64,000 nt of DNA, taken from Bacteroidaceae bacterium. Its GTDB lineage: Bacteria > Bacteroidota > Bacteroidia > Bacteroidales > Bacteroidaceae. Shown here piece by piece: positions 56,217-64,000 of this stretch. The DNA lies in contig JAKSLM010000008.1 of assembly GCA_024401225.1 (NCBI GenBank), forward strand, positions 1-64,000, in the 5' to 3' direction. The notes beneath the pieces were generated by a model, which was not told the DNA's origin, made no database searches, and saw only the letters and a program-made list of their open reading frames with translations. Position numbers and translations under genes: made by a program. How positions within the stretch are numbered: the first letter of the stretch is position 1; each line of letters begins with the position of its first letter.

Positions 56217-57245
56217 TTGAAAGAGAGAAACCATACATTCGACTTCCTCTGTGGAATATGCATCATACGAATGATCACGCTCCACACCATCACCTTCTGC
56301 GGCCACAAGCAGGATGAGGGATGGGGTGTGGTAATGGCATGGTCGTTCTTCTTCATGTGTTTCTTCTTCTTCAAGGCAGGATATTTCAACAAGACCGTGA
56401 GCGGCAACTCACGCGAATACATCAAGGACAAGGCAAAGCGACTGCTCATCCCGTACGTGGCATGGGGAACGATAGGATTCCTCATCTACGCATTCTACCT
56501 GCCATTTGAGATCGACCGCTACCACCATCCTATAGAACCAATGGAGTGGAGCCACCTGTGGAGCACATCCTCGTTCTGGGGCAACGAACCGGTGTGGTTC
56601 CTGTTCACATTCTTCTCGGCATATGTACTTGTCCACTTCATGAAGAAGATACACATTGTCAAACCGATAAGCGTGTTCCAAACGGTATTGCTGCTCACCT
56701 TCCCATTCATCAGCTACTGGCTGTACACGAAGGGCAATCCATTGCCATTGAGCCTGAGCAACGTGTTCATGGGAGCATTCTTCTTCTACATGGGCCGAGG
56801 ATGGCGTTGGTGTCTGGACCGCTTGTCACGCACCCAGGCGATGTACATCTGCTCGGCATTCATCATAGCCTTTATAGTCAGCAACATAGTGTGGCATGGA
56901 GAGTACGCAATGGCGACAAACCGATTTGATGGAAACGCGCTTGCAGCATTCTTCAACACCCTGATCATCCTGCTCGGACTGTCAGGACTGCTCATCAAGC
57001 TCCCTCTGCCACGCGTGCCGGTGATCAACTACATCGGCCAGCACTCGATGGTGTACTTCGTGGCCCACTATCCTATACTTCAGTTCTACCGATTCACCCA
57101 CATCGTCTATGGCCGCAGTATCTACGGTCGCTGGGACGATTTCATCATACTCATGGTCTTTGTGTTCTGCCTCTGCACGTGGCTCGTGCCTTATGTGGAG
57201 AGCGTACCATGGCTGTCAGGACGATTTAAAACCAAGCAACAATGA
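56217..57245 (+). CDS. Acyltransferase 3 family membrane protein (copy 2)
   Basis: A 342-residue paralogue of the gene before it. The shared N-terminus (MKERNHTFDFLCGICIIRMI against MKERNHAFDLLCGLCILRML) shows that translation starts at the TTG at 56217; an in-frame TAA lies 18 nt upstream and AAAGAAAGGG provides a ribosome-binding site. Common blocks include FFFKAGYFNKTVSGNS, RLLIPYVAWG, NVFMGAFFFYMGR, INYIGQHSMVYFVAHYP and the ending LVPYVESVPWLSGR. Two near-copies may modify two positions or sugars of the same glycan. The stop codon overlaps the next start as ATGA. Confidence 0.85.
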   Translation: MKERNHTFDFLCGICIIRMITLHTITFCGHKQDEGWGVVMAWSFFFMCFFFFKAGYFNKTVSGNSREYIKDKAKRLLIPYVAWGTIGFLIYAFYLPFEIDRYHHPIEPMEWSHLWSTSSFWGNEPVWFLFTFFSAYVLVHFMKKIHIVKPISVFQTVLLLTFPFISYWLYTKGNPLPLSLSNVFMGAFFFYMGRGWRWCLDRLSRTQAMYICSAFIIAFIVSNIVWHGEYAMATNRFDGNALAAFFNTLIILLGLSGLLIKLPLPRVPVINYIGQHSMVYFVAHYPILQFYRFTHIVYGRSIYGRWDDFIILMVFVFCLCTWLVPYVESVPWLSGRFKTKQQ

Positions 57246-58144
57246 ACATAGCATATCTGATATCAGCACATACCGACGCTCCGCAACTGAAACGACTTGT
57301 TGAAGCATTGCACATGGATGCCCACTTCTTCATTCATATTGATGCCAAGTCGGACATCACTCCCTTCACATCAATCATCAAGGGCGACAACATCCATTTC
57401 ATCAGCAAGCGATACGATGTGCGCTGGGGAACGATCATCGAGGTGTGGTATCAGATGCAGCTCATCAAGGCAGCAATCGACTATCCCCTGAGCTTCGACC
57501 GCATCTTCTTCCTGAGTGGAATGGACTATCCGCTGTGGTCGAACGAACGAATCACGCAGTATCTGGAAGGCATAGGCGACAAGGAGATACTGATGGGAGT
57601 AGACATGACTCACCCTCAGACCTCAGGGCAGCAGCACGACCTCTACACCACCGCACGTCCATTCTTCAACATCTCCTTCCTTAGCAACAAGGCCAACGAG
57701 CGCCTGGGCATCCTCTCGCGCAGGATTCTGCGAGCTGTAGGCTACAGGAAGAGCCTTACGCTGCCCAACGGATGGACGCTCTACAAGGGATCGGCATGGT
57801 GGTGCATCAGCGAACCACTGGCACAGCACATTCTGAGCGTGTTCCAGGACAACAAGCAAGTCACCCAATACTTCCGTAGCTCATTCGGATCGGCCGAGAC
57901 CTTCATCCAGACCGCAGCGATGAACGATCCTGCATGGGCCGAGAGATGCATCATCGCAGAAGGACCATACACCACATTGGCCGACCTCACCCCACTCCAC
58001 TTCATCGACTACGTGCCTGTGATCAAGGTGATGGACGAGAGCGATTATAGCCGCCTGATGGAAAGCGGACGTATGTTTACCCGTAAACTCCTGAGCGGAA
58101 AGAGTGACAAACTCGTAGAAATGATAGAGAATGGCAGACATTGA
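57242..58144 (+). CDS. GT14-type (core-2/I-branching) beta-glycosyltransferase
   Basis: A 300-residue glycosyltransferase of the core-2/I-branching family (GT14), related to enzymes adding beta-linked N-acetylglucosamine or xylose. Landmarks are MNIAYLISAHTD, FFIHIDAKSD, VRWGTIIEVWYQMQLIKAAI, FFLSGMDYPLWSNE (the acceptor-site region) and a late GSAWWCISEPLAQHIL with FGSAETFIQTAAMND, where an acidic residue would act as base. It lacks a signal peptide, so it acts on the cytoplasmic face. It overlaps the genes on both sides (4 bp and 14 bp), a sign of tight co-translation. Confidence 0.9.
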   Translation: MNIAYLISAHTDAPQLKRLVEALHMDAHFFIHIDAKSDITPFTSIIKGDNIHFISKRYDVRWGTIIEVWYQMQLIKAAIDYPLSFDRIFFLSGMDYPLWSNERITQYLEGIGDKEILMGVDMTHPQTSGQQHDLYTTARPFFNISFLSNKANERLGILSRRILRAVGYRKSLTLPNGWTLYKGSAWWCISEPLAQHILSVFQDNKQVTQYFRSSFGSAETFIQTAAMNDPAWAERCIIAEGPYTTLADLTPLHFIDYVPVIKVMDESDYSRLMESGRMFTRKLLSGKSDKLVEMIENGRH

Positions 58145-59234
58145 TAGCATATACAAGCCCTCCCCTCATGGAGGAGATGGAGGTGGTCATTCCCGTATGG
58201 AGTGGCTTGATGCCATGCGAGGATTTACAATGATCCTTGTCGTTGCATACCATGTGGCTCAGATGGCTTTCGAACAGAATGAGAAGACATCCTGTTCGCT
58301 GCCTTTCCTTGTGCTGTTTCGTATGCCGCTGTTCTTCTTCGTGTCCGGATTCCTCGCCTACAAGAGCAAATGGATATGGACTGCCGAATCGTTTATCCGT
58401 CTGACTTGGAAGAAGATCAAGGTGCAGGTGCTGCCTGCGTTCGTGTTCCTGTGCATACTGCTTGTGCTGAGGAGCAAACAGCCATTCGGCGATGCGCTGT
58501 TGAAGAACCTCCAACTGCCTACAAAGGGCGGATACTGGTTTACCTGGGTACTCCTGCAGATGTTTATCATCTACTACATAGTGGCAGCATTGGCACAACG
58601 GCTGCGGAACTCCCACATCCCGATATGGATACTGTGGGTGGTGTGCCTGGCAGCCTATCAGAGCCTGTACATGCCGAGTGCGCTGGGCAAATGGTACAAG
58701 AACGACTTCATGATGTATTCCAGCATGTACGAGACATTCAAGTTCATGCATTTCTTCGTGCTTGGCAACCTCGTGCATCGCTATTGGCATCAGGTACAGA
58801 GATTGTTCGACACGCGCTGGTTCTTCCCTATCGTGACCATCCTGGCATTCCTGTGCTGTGCCGACATATTCCGCTTGCATACGTTCAAGATGGAATGGGT
58901 GAACCTGCCTAAGACCCTGGCCATGTACACCCTGATGCTGATAGTCATAATGGTGTTCCGCCACTATGCTGAGCATTTCACCTCACAGACTCGCACGGGC
59001 CGTTGCCTTCAGTACATCGGAGTGCGCACTCTCGACATCTACCTGCTGCACTTCCTCTTCCTGCCTAAGCTGCCGATGGTGGGCAAGTGGCTCAACGAGT
59101 ACCATCCAAACTTCTGCATTGATATCGTCTGCGCATTCAGCGTAGCAGCCGTGGTTATCGCATTCTGTCTGCTGACAAGCAACATACTAAGGACCAGTCC
59201 ACTATTCAAGGAATACCTGTTTGGCAGAAAATAA
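58131..59234 (+). CDS. Acyltransferase 3 family membrane protein (third, divergent copy)
   Basis: A 367-residue membrane protein. After a short hydrophilic N-terminus, MEWLDAMRGFTMILVVAYHV carries the conserved Arg and His of acyltransferase-3 proteins. PLFFFVSGFLAY and a late LDIYLLHFLFLP support the call. It is not a close relative of the two earlier copies. The start ATG lies 14 nt inside the end of the GT14 gene. It probably adds acetyl or a similar group to the same glycan; no periplasmic SGNH domain is fused. Confidence 0.85.
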   Translation: MADIDSIYKPSPHGGDGGGHSRMEWLDAMRGFTMILVVAYHVAQMAFEQNEKTSCSLPFLVLFRMPLFFFVSGFLAYKSKWIWTAESFIRLTWKKIKVQVLPAFVFLCILLVLRSKQPFGDALLKNLQLPTKGGYWFTWVLLQMFIIYYIVAALAQRLRNSHIPIWILWVVCLAAYQSLYMPSALGKWYKNDFMMYSSMYETFKFMHFFVLGNLVHRYWHQVQRLFDTRWFFPIVTILAFLCCADIFRLHTFKMEWVNLPKTLAMYTLMLIVIMVFRHYAEHFTSQTRTGRCLQYIGVRTLDIYLLHFLFLPKLPMVGKWLNEYHPNFCIDIVCAFSVAAVVIAFCLLTSNILRTSPLFKEYLFGRK

Positions 59235-59238
59235 GCTT

Positions 59239-60075
59239 ATGAACAACGAACTGATAAAGACCATACAATCGAAAGTAGACCAGCAACGGCTGAAGGACAC
59301 CTTCTGCCCCGAGGGTTCGCTCCTGCGCCGCCAGCAAGAGCGCATGCTTGAGATGCTGCTCAGCTTTGATGCCATCTGCAAGAAGCACAACATACCCTAC
59401 TGGCTGAGTTCAGGCACCATGCTGGGCTGCATACGTCATGGAGGATTCATACCGTGGGACGATGATCTCGATGTGGAGATGATGCGCGACGACTACCTGC
59501 GCTTCGAGCAGGTCATCATGGACGAACTGCCTGACAGTATGGCTCTTCAGACCCACGATACCGACCCGAACTATTTCTTCTTCTACCCAAAACTGCGCGA
59601 CAAGCGCAGCCTGCTGGAAGAGACCAACAACTACGACAAGGTATTCAAGTACCGCGGCATCTACATCGACATCTTCCTGTTGGAGAAGAACCCATTGTGG
59701 ACCCACAAGCTGTCGTGCAATACGATAGGTCATGTGTACAAGATCATGAAGGATCCGCACCTAAATGTTGAGGCCAAGAACAATAAAGTGGCACGTTGGT
59801 ACGATACTAATAATAAGGTAGTGTATCCTGTGCTGCGATTCATATCGCGCTTCTCATCAGGCCGACTGGTTCGGCACACGTTCGGCGTGCCTTACCCAAA
59901 GCCACGACATGTAACCGACCTGTTTCCGCTGGATAAGGCCCTGTTTGAGGGACATGAATTCCCCGTACCGCACGACTGGCACAACTACCTTCACCGCATG
60001 TTTGGCAACTATGAAGCGCTGCCGAACCTTGAAGAGCTTCATCCCCATGTAGGGAAGATAGAGTTTTATGATTAA
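59239..60075 (+). CDS. LicD family phosphotransferase
   Basis: A 278-residue LicD protein. The family moves phosphocholine or related phospho-groups from a CDP-activated donor to a sugar. The signature YWLSSGTMLGCIRHGGFIPWDDDLDVEM shows the nucleotidyltransferase-type G-T-x-L-G and the acidic metal ligands DDDLD; YRGIYIDIFLLE follows. The ATG at 59239, 4 nt after the upstream stop codon, is preferred; the frame also opens at a TTG at 59221. The next gene encodes a nucleotidyltransferase fusion that could supply its donor, the usual LicC-LicD partnership. Confidence 0.92.
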   Translation: MNNELIKTIQSKVDQQRLKDTFCPEGSLLRRQQERMLEMLLSFDAICKKHNIPYWLSSGTMLGCIRHGGFIPWDDDLDVEMMRDDYLRFEQVIMDELPDSMALQTHDTDPNYFFFYPKLRDKRSLLEETNNYDKVFKYRGIYIDIFLLEKNPLWTHKLSCNTIGHVYKIMKDPHLNVEAKNNKVARWYDTNNKVVYPVLRFISRFSSGRLVRHTFGVPYPKPRHVTDLFPLDKALFEGHEFPVPHDWHNYLHRMFGNYEALPNLEELHPHVGKIEFYD

Positions 60076-60103
60076 CGAAAAAAGAAAGGAAACTGATTAA
60101 GAT

Positions 60104-61915
60104 ATGCAAGCCATAATACTTGCTGCCGGAATGGGCAGACGACTTGGAGAGTACACGAAGGACAATACGAAATGTATGGTGCCTGTCAATGGTGTGCGAC
60201 TCATAGACAGAGTGATCGGTCAATTGTCAAAGCTCCACCTCACCCGACTCGTACTCGTAGTCGGATACGAGGGCCAGAAGCTCATCGACTACATTGGCCA
60301 TCGCTACGATGATGTGCTGAAGATTGAGTTCATCAACAATCCTATATACGACAAGACCAACAACATCTACTCGTTGGCACTTGCCAAGAAGGAACTGTGC
60401 GAGGACGACACCATCCTCCTCGAGAGCGATCTCATCTTCGAGGACAGGATGCTGGAACTCCTTGTCAACCATCCGGATCGCGACCTTGCCCTCGTAGCCA
60501 AATACGAGACCTGGATGGACGGCACCATGGTAAGCATCGATGCCAACCGCAACATCGTCAACTTCATACCGAAGGAGGCGTTCCGCTACGAGGATGTCGA
60601 CCTGTACTACAAGACGGTCAATATATACAAGTTCTCGAAGGAGTTCTCCACCGACTTCTATGTGCCGTTCCTCGATGCCTACAGCAAGGTGATGGGCAAC
60701 AACGAGTACTACGAGCAGGTGCTTCGAGTACTCCTGCACCTTCACAAGTCCACCCTCAAGGCACTTCCTATCACCGACGAGAAGTGGTATGAGATCGATG
60801 ATGTGCAGGACCTCGACATTGCATCCGCAATCTTCAGCGACGGCACAGTCAAGTACCACGAGTACCACAAGCGCTATGGCGGCTACTGGCGATTCCCTCA
60901 GATGCTCGACTACTGCTATCTGGTCAATCCGTTCTTCCCAAGCAAGAGGATGAAGGACGAGCTGAGGGCAAACTTCGATGTGCTGCTCGAGAACTACCCT
61001 TCAGGCATGCTGGTCAACTCATTGCTTGCCGGCAAGTACTTCGGCATCAAGCAGGACTACGTAGTGGTAGGCAACGGAGCTGCCGAGCTGATCAAGATCG
61101 TGATGGAGGAGCACACAGGCGACAAGGTAGGTATCATATACCCAACATTCGACGAATATCCTAACCGCCTCCGCAAGGAGCAGATCGTCCCATTCATCTC
61201 GCAGAAGGAGAACTTCGACTACACAGCCGACGACCTCATGGAGCACTACAAGGACACAGGCATCTCACTCATGCTCCTCATCAATCCCGACAACCCTTCG
61301 GGCCACTTCATGCCTAAGGCCGATGTGCTGCGCCTGGCTGCATGGTGTGAGGACAATGGCATAAAGCTTGTGGTCGATGAGAGCTTCGTTGACTTCACCG
61401 ACGACTTTGAGCACAACAGCCTGCTCCACAACGACCTGCTTGAGCAGCACCCTACCATGATGGTGATGAAGAGCATATCCAAGTCGTACGGCGTCCCAGG
61501 ACTTCGCCTTGGCGTGTTTGTCACAGCCAACACCGACCTCATTGCACGCATGAAGAAGGAGGTCAGCATCTGGAACATCAATTCGTTTGCAGAGTTCTAC
61601 CTCCAGATCTATGGCAAATACGAGAACGAGTACAAGAAGGCATGCTGCCAGTTCATCGAGGAGCGCAACACGTTCTATGCCGAACTGCAGACCATACCTT
61701 TCCTCCGTGTCATCCCTTCCCAGGCCAACTACTTCCTGTGCGAAGTGATCGACAAGTACACATCGACCGAACTTACTCAGCGACTCATTGAGAACAATGT
61801 GCTGATCAGCAACTGCGGACTGAAGAACAATATGGCTGGCAAACAGCTCATTCGCCTTGCCGTACGCAGTCGCCAGGACAACGCACGACTCATATCCATA
61901 CTACGTACATTATAA
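60104..61915 (+). CDS. Bifunctional sugar-phosphate-type nucleotidyltransferase / PLP-dependent aminotransferase-fold fusion
   Basis: A 603-residue fusion. Residues 1-about 245 are a LicC-like nucleotidyltransferase (LAAGMGRRL at 6-14, then NTKCMVPVNG with K23; metal Asp in LLESDLIFED). Residues about 265-603 are a fold-type I PLP enzyme (NPDNPSGHFMP, VVDESFVDF, PLP lysine K460 in SISKSYGVPGLRLG). The PGLRLG form after the lysine resembles CobD-type phospho-amino-acid decarboxylases as much as HisC transaminases. It could therefore make and CDP-activate a phospho-amino alcohol such as ethanolamine phosphate, for LicD. Other readings are a transaminase, or a phosphonate activator like PntC (whose PLP domain is of another class, as I recall). 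The substrate is unproven. Confidence 0.85.
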   Translation: MQAIILAAGMGRRLGEYTKDNTKCMVPVNGVRLIDRVIGQLSKLHLTRLVLVVGYEGQKLIDYIGHRYDDVLKIEFINNPIYDKTNNIYSLALAKKELCEDDTILLESDLIFEDRMLELLVNHPDRDLALVAKYETWMDGTMVSIDANRNIVNFIPKEAFRYEDVDLYYKTVNIYKFSKEFSTDFYVPFLDAYSKVMGNNEYYEQVLRVLLHLHKSTLKALPITDEKWYEIDDVQDLDIASAIFSDGTVKYHEYHKRYGGYWRFPQMLDYCYLVNPFFPSKRMKDELRANFDVLLENYPSGMLVNSLLAGKYFGIKQDYVVVGNGAAELIKIVMEEHTGDKVGIIYPTFDEYPNRLRKEQIVPFISQKENFDYTADDLMEHYKDTGISLMLLINPDNPSGHFMPKADVLRLAAWCEDNGIKLVVDESFVDFTDDFEHNSLLHNDLLEQHPTMMVMKSISKSYGVPGLRLGVFVTANTDLIARMKKEVSIWNINSFAEFYLQIYGKYENEYKKACCQFIEERNTFYAELQTIPFLRVIPSQANYFLCEVIDKYTSTELTQRLIENNVLISNCGLKNNMAGKQLIRLAVRSRQDNARLISILRTL

Positions 61916-61928
61916 GACTTAGCAGACG

Positions 61929-62954
61929 ATGAAGACAATTTGTATATGTGGAGGTGGTTCGTTAGGGCACGTCATAGCAGGATGGCTTGCTGCCAAGGGA
62001 AAGGCCCGTGTCAACATACTGACCGGTCGTCCCAAGTTGTGGCAGCCATGCATCGACATCCATACCCCCGACGGCAACACGCTTCACGGCAAATTGGGCA
62101 AGGTGAGCAGCCATGCCGCAGAGGTGATACCCGATAGCGACATCGTACTCCTATGCCTTCCTGGCTATCTCATCGCCAGCGAGTTGGAAGCCATCAGACC
62201 TCACTTGGCAGCCGACACTCTCGTGGGTGGTGTATTCTCTTCCACGGGCTTCTTCTTCGAGGCACACAGGATCCTTCCATCGTCCCAGCCTCTGTGGGGC
62301 TTTCAGCGAGTGCCGTTCATAGCACGCGTTGCCGAATACGGTTCGTCAGCCAATCTGCTTGGCTTCAAGGACAGCCTTAGTGTTGCCATCGAGAACGTGT
62401 CCGACACGGTGCAATCATCCATGGTGTCATGGCTGAACGATGCGTTCGAGTGCCCGATCCACCTATTGGGCCATTACCTTGAGGCAAGTCTCACCAACAG
62501 CAACCCCCTGCTTCACACATCCCGTCTCTACACCCTGTTTGGCGGCGACAACGAAGGCAAGGCATACGACAGGATGATATACTTCTACGAGGAGTGGACC
62601 GATGAGGCAGCCGACATGCTGATCAGGATGGACGAGGAATTCTTCCGCCTGCTTGGCGCATTGCCCGCATCAGAAGGCTTCCTGCCCACCATCCTGGACT
62701 ACTACGAGAGCCACGATGCCCAGTCGCTTGCAGCCAAGTTGCGCTCCATCAAGGGCTTCAAGGGCATCGCCTCGCCTATGGTTTCCACATCCGAGGGATG
62801 GATGCCGGACTTCGGCAGCCGCTACTTCACCGAGGACTTCCCACATGGCCTGAAGTACATCTGGCTATTGGCTCACGAACATGGCATCGATGTCCCTAAC
62901 ATCGACAAGGTATATGCATGGGGCATGGACAAGTTGAACAAAGGAGGACGATAG
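61929..62954 (+). CDS. NAD(P)-dependent opine dehydrogenase family protein
   Basis: A 341-residue protein of the octopine/nopaline dehydrogenase family, which reductively joins an amino group and a 2-keto acid. The Rossmann motif ICICGGGSLGHVIAGWLA is at residues 3-21. LLCLPGYLI and the helical C-terminal domain with NSNPLLHTSRLYTLFGG, which contains the likely catalytic His, follow the family pattern. It lies between the nucleotidyltransferase fusion and the flippase (13-nt and 2-nt gaps), so its product is probably built into the surface glycan. The amine and keto acid cannot be told from the sequence. Confidence 0.85.
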   Translation: MKTICICGGGSLGHVIAGWLAAKGKARVNILTGRPKLWQPCIDIHTPDGNTLHGKLGKVSSHAAEVIPDSDIVLLCLPGYLIASELEAIRPHLAADTLVGGVFSSTGFFFEAHRILPSSQPLWGFQRVPFIARVAEYGSSANLLGFKDSLSVAIENVSDTVQSSMVSWLNDAFECPIHLLGHYLEASLTNSNPLLHTSRLYTLFGGDNEGKAYDRMIYFYEEWTDEAADMLIRMDEEFFRLLGALPASEGFLPTILDYYESHDAQSLAAKLRSIKGFKGIASPMVSTSEGWMPDFGSRYFTEDFPHGLKYIWLLAHEHGIDVPNIDKVYAWGMDKLNKGGR

Positions 62955-62956
62955 AT

Positions 62957-64000
62957 ATGGCAGCAACACTAAAGGAAAAGGCAGCCAAGGGCTTTCTCTG
63001 GGCAGCTATCAACAATGGCGCCACCCAACTCATGGGAGCCATATTCGGGGTGGTTCTGAGCCGCATCCTCGACAAGGGCGACTACGGACTCATCAACATG
63101 CTGCTTGTATTCTCAGCTGTGGCAACAGCGCTGCAGGATAGCGGATTTGTCATAGCGCTTATCAACAAGAAGGATGCCACCCACAGGGACTACAACTCCG
63201 TGTTCTGGTTCAACATACTCGTCAGCGCATCCATCTATGCCATCCTCTTCGCCTGTGCTCCGCTCATAGCATCCTACTATGACGAACCTATACTGGAAAA
63301 CCTGTCGCGATATTTCTTCCTCTGCTTCTTCATCGCATCGTTCTCCATCGTACCGAGATCATTGCTGCTCAAGCAGTTGAAGCAGAAGCAACTGGCAGTC
63401 ATAGGACTGGCAGCATTGGTCATCTCCAACACCATCGGACTGCTCATGGCATTCAACGACATGGCATATTGGAGCCTTGCCACGCAGACCATCACCTTCA
63501 ATCTCACCATCAGCATCCTGAGCTGGTACTACTCCGGGTGGAGACCAAGCCTGCGCATCTCGTTCCAACCCGTCAGGGAGATGTTCGGATTCTCAGCCAA
63601 GATGCTCATCACGTACATCTTCAACAGCATCAACAACAACATCTTCTCGCTGGTACTTGGCAAACTCTACACCAAGAATGAGGTGGGCGAATACAGTCAG
63701 GCAAACAAGTGGAACCTGATGGGGGCAAACACCATCTCCGGCATGGTGAACGGTGTGGCACAACCTACATTCGTACAGGTAGGCGACGACAGGGAAAGGC
63801 TGTGCCGCGCACTCTCCAAGATGCTCCGTCTCACGTGCTTCATCACCTTCCCAGCCATGTTCGGAATGTCGCTCATTGCGAAGGAATTTATCGTCATCAC
63901 CGTGACCGACAAGTGGTTGGCAAGCGCCCATCTCATGCAGATACTTTGCATCGAGGGCGCCTTCATCCCCATCGCCACCCTCTATTACAACATGATCATC
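62957..64000 (+). CDS. Wzx-type oligosaccharide flippase (partial, cut by window end)
   Basis: The first 348 residues of a polysaccharide-transport membrane protein of the MOP superfamily (Wzx/TuaB-like), which moves lipid-linked oligosaccharide across the inner membrane. The N-terminus KAAKGFLWAAINNGATQLMG and the helix pairs with VVLSRILDKGDYGLINML, and later LGKLYTKNEVGEYSQANKWN, are typical. It is preceded by GGAGG 5-11 nt upstream and by the opine dehydrogenase stop codon 2 nt before the ATG. The rest lies beyond the window, so further glycan genes probably follow. Confidence 0.88.
   Translation, partial: MAATLKEKAAKGFLWAAINNGATQLMGAIFGVVLSRILDKGDYGLINMLLVFSAVATALQDSGFVIALINKKDATHRDYNSVFWFNILVSASIYAILFACAPLIASYYDEPILENLSRYFFLCFFIASFSIVPRSLLLKQLKQKQLAVIGLAALVISNTIGLLMAFNDMAYWSLATQTITFNLTISILSWYYSGWRPSLRISFQPVREMFGFSAKMLITYIFNSINNNIFSLVLGKLYTKNEVGEYSQANKWNLMGANTISGMVNGVAQPTFVQVGDDRERLCRALSKMLRLTCFITFPAMFGMSLIAKEFIVITVTDKWLASAHLMQILCIEGAFIPIATLYYNMII

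Noticed and set aside
58077..58976. 299-codon minus-strand frame opposite the third acyltransferase
   Set aside because: His- and Gln-rich composition typical of an antisense shadow; the plus-strand gene is clear.

Overview
The window comes from a member of the Bacteroidales, most like Prevotella. The signs are: many fimbrillin-type lipoproteins with SPII signal peptides; DUF3868/DUF3575 and DUF5119 fimbrial accessory proteins; DUF4294, DUF4254 and GSCFA proteins; a C-terminal tail of the kind common on secreted Prevotella proteins; and repeated matches to the Bacteroidetes promoter element TAnnTTTG. No tRNA, rRNA, transposase, integrase or CRISPR array was seen.

Layout. (1) Positions 1-7,674, minus strand: mutS, a GSCFA protein, a PQQ-type beta-propeller lipoprotein, a PBP4-type D-Ala-D-Ala carboxypeptidase and a viroplasmin-RNase H1 fusion. 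(2) 7,870-9,110, plus strand: a DUF4294 protein and a SpoU/TrmH RNA methyltransferase. (3) 9,111-9,552: a gene-free convergent junction full of repeats. (4) 9,553-44,191, minus strand: one tightly packed run of 16 genes, about 35 kb, for a surface fimbrial system. From the promoter it reads: OmpA-like/DUF3575 protein, DUF5119 lipoprotein, three single-domain fimbrillins, three long tandem-domain fimbrillins, a 1,416-residue repeat protein, another tandem fimbrillin, a single fimbrillin, then mostly large fimbrillins with adhesin-like C-termini. (5) 44,192-44,836: a regulatory region with a three-copy 22-bp palindrome array. (6) 44,837-49,999 and on to 50,162: a GH127 beta-L-arabinofuranosidase, a DUF4254 protein, a possible small RNA, a VanX-like dipeptidase and a THUMP-like methyltransferase. 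(7) 54,929-50,159, minus strand: dxs-trkA-trkH, each pair sharing a 4-bp stop/start overlap. (8) 55,067-64,000, plus strand: a surface-glycan locus with two paralogous acyltransferases, a GT14 glycosyltransferase, a third acyltransferase, LicD, a nucleotidyltransferase/aminotransferase-fold fusion, an opine-dehydrogenase-like protein and a Wzx-type flippase cut by the window end.

The two most interesting systems are the long fimbrillin operon and the LicD/fusion/opine-dehydrogenase module. In the operon every fimbrillin carries a Thr-Arg-(Ala/Gly/Thr) motif 28-42 residues after the lipidated cysteine (counting the first such Arg), and the DUF5119 signal peptide is written in a 7-bp tandem repeat that could slip. 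The glycan module could make and attach an unusual phospho-amino substituent.
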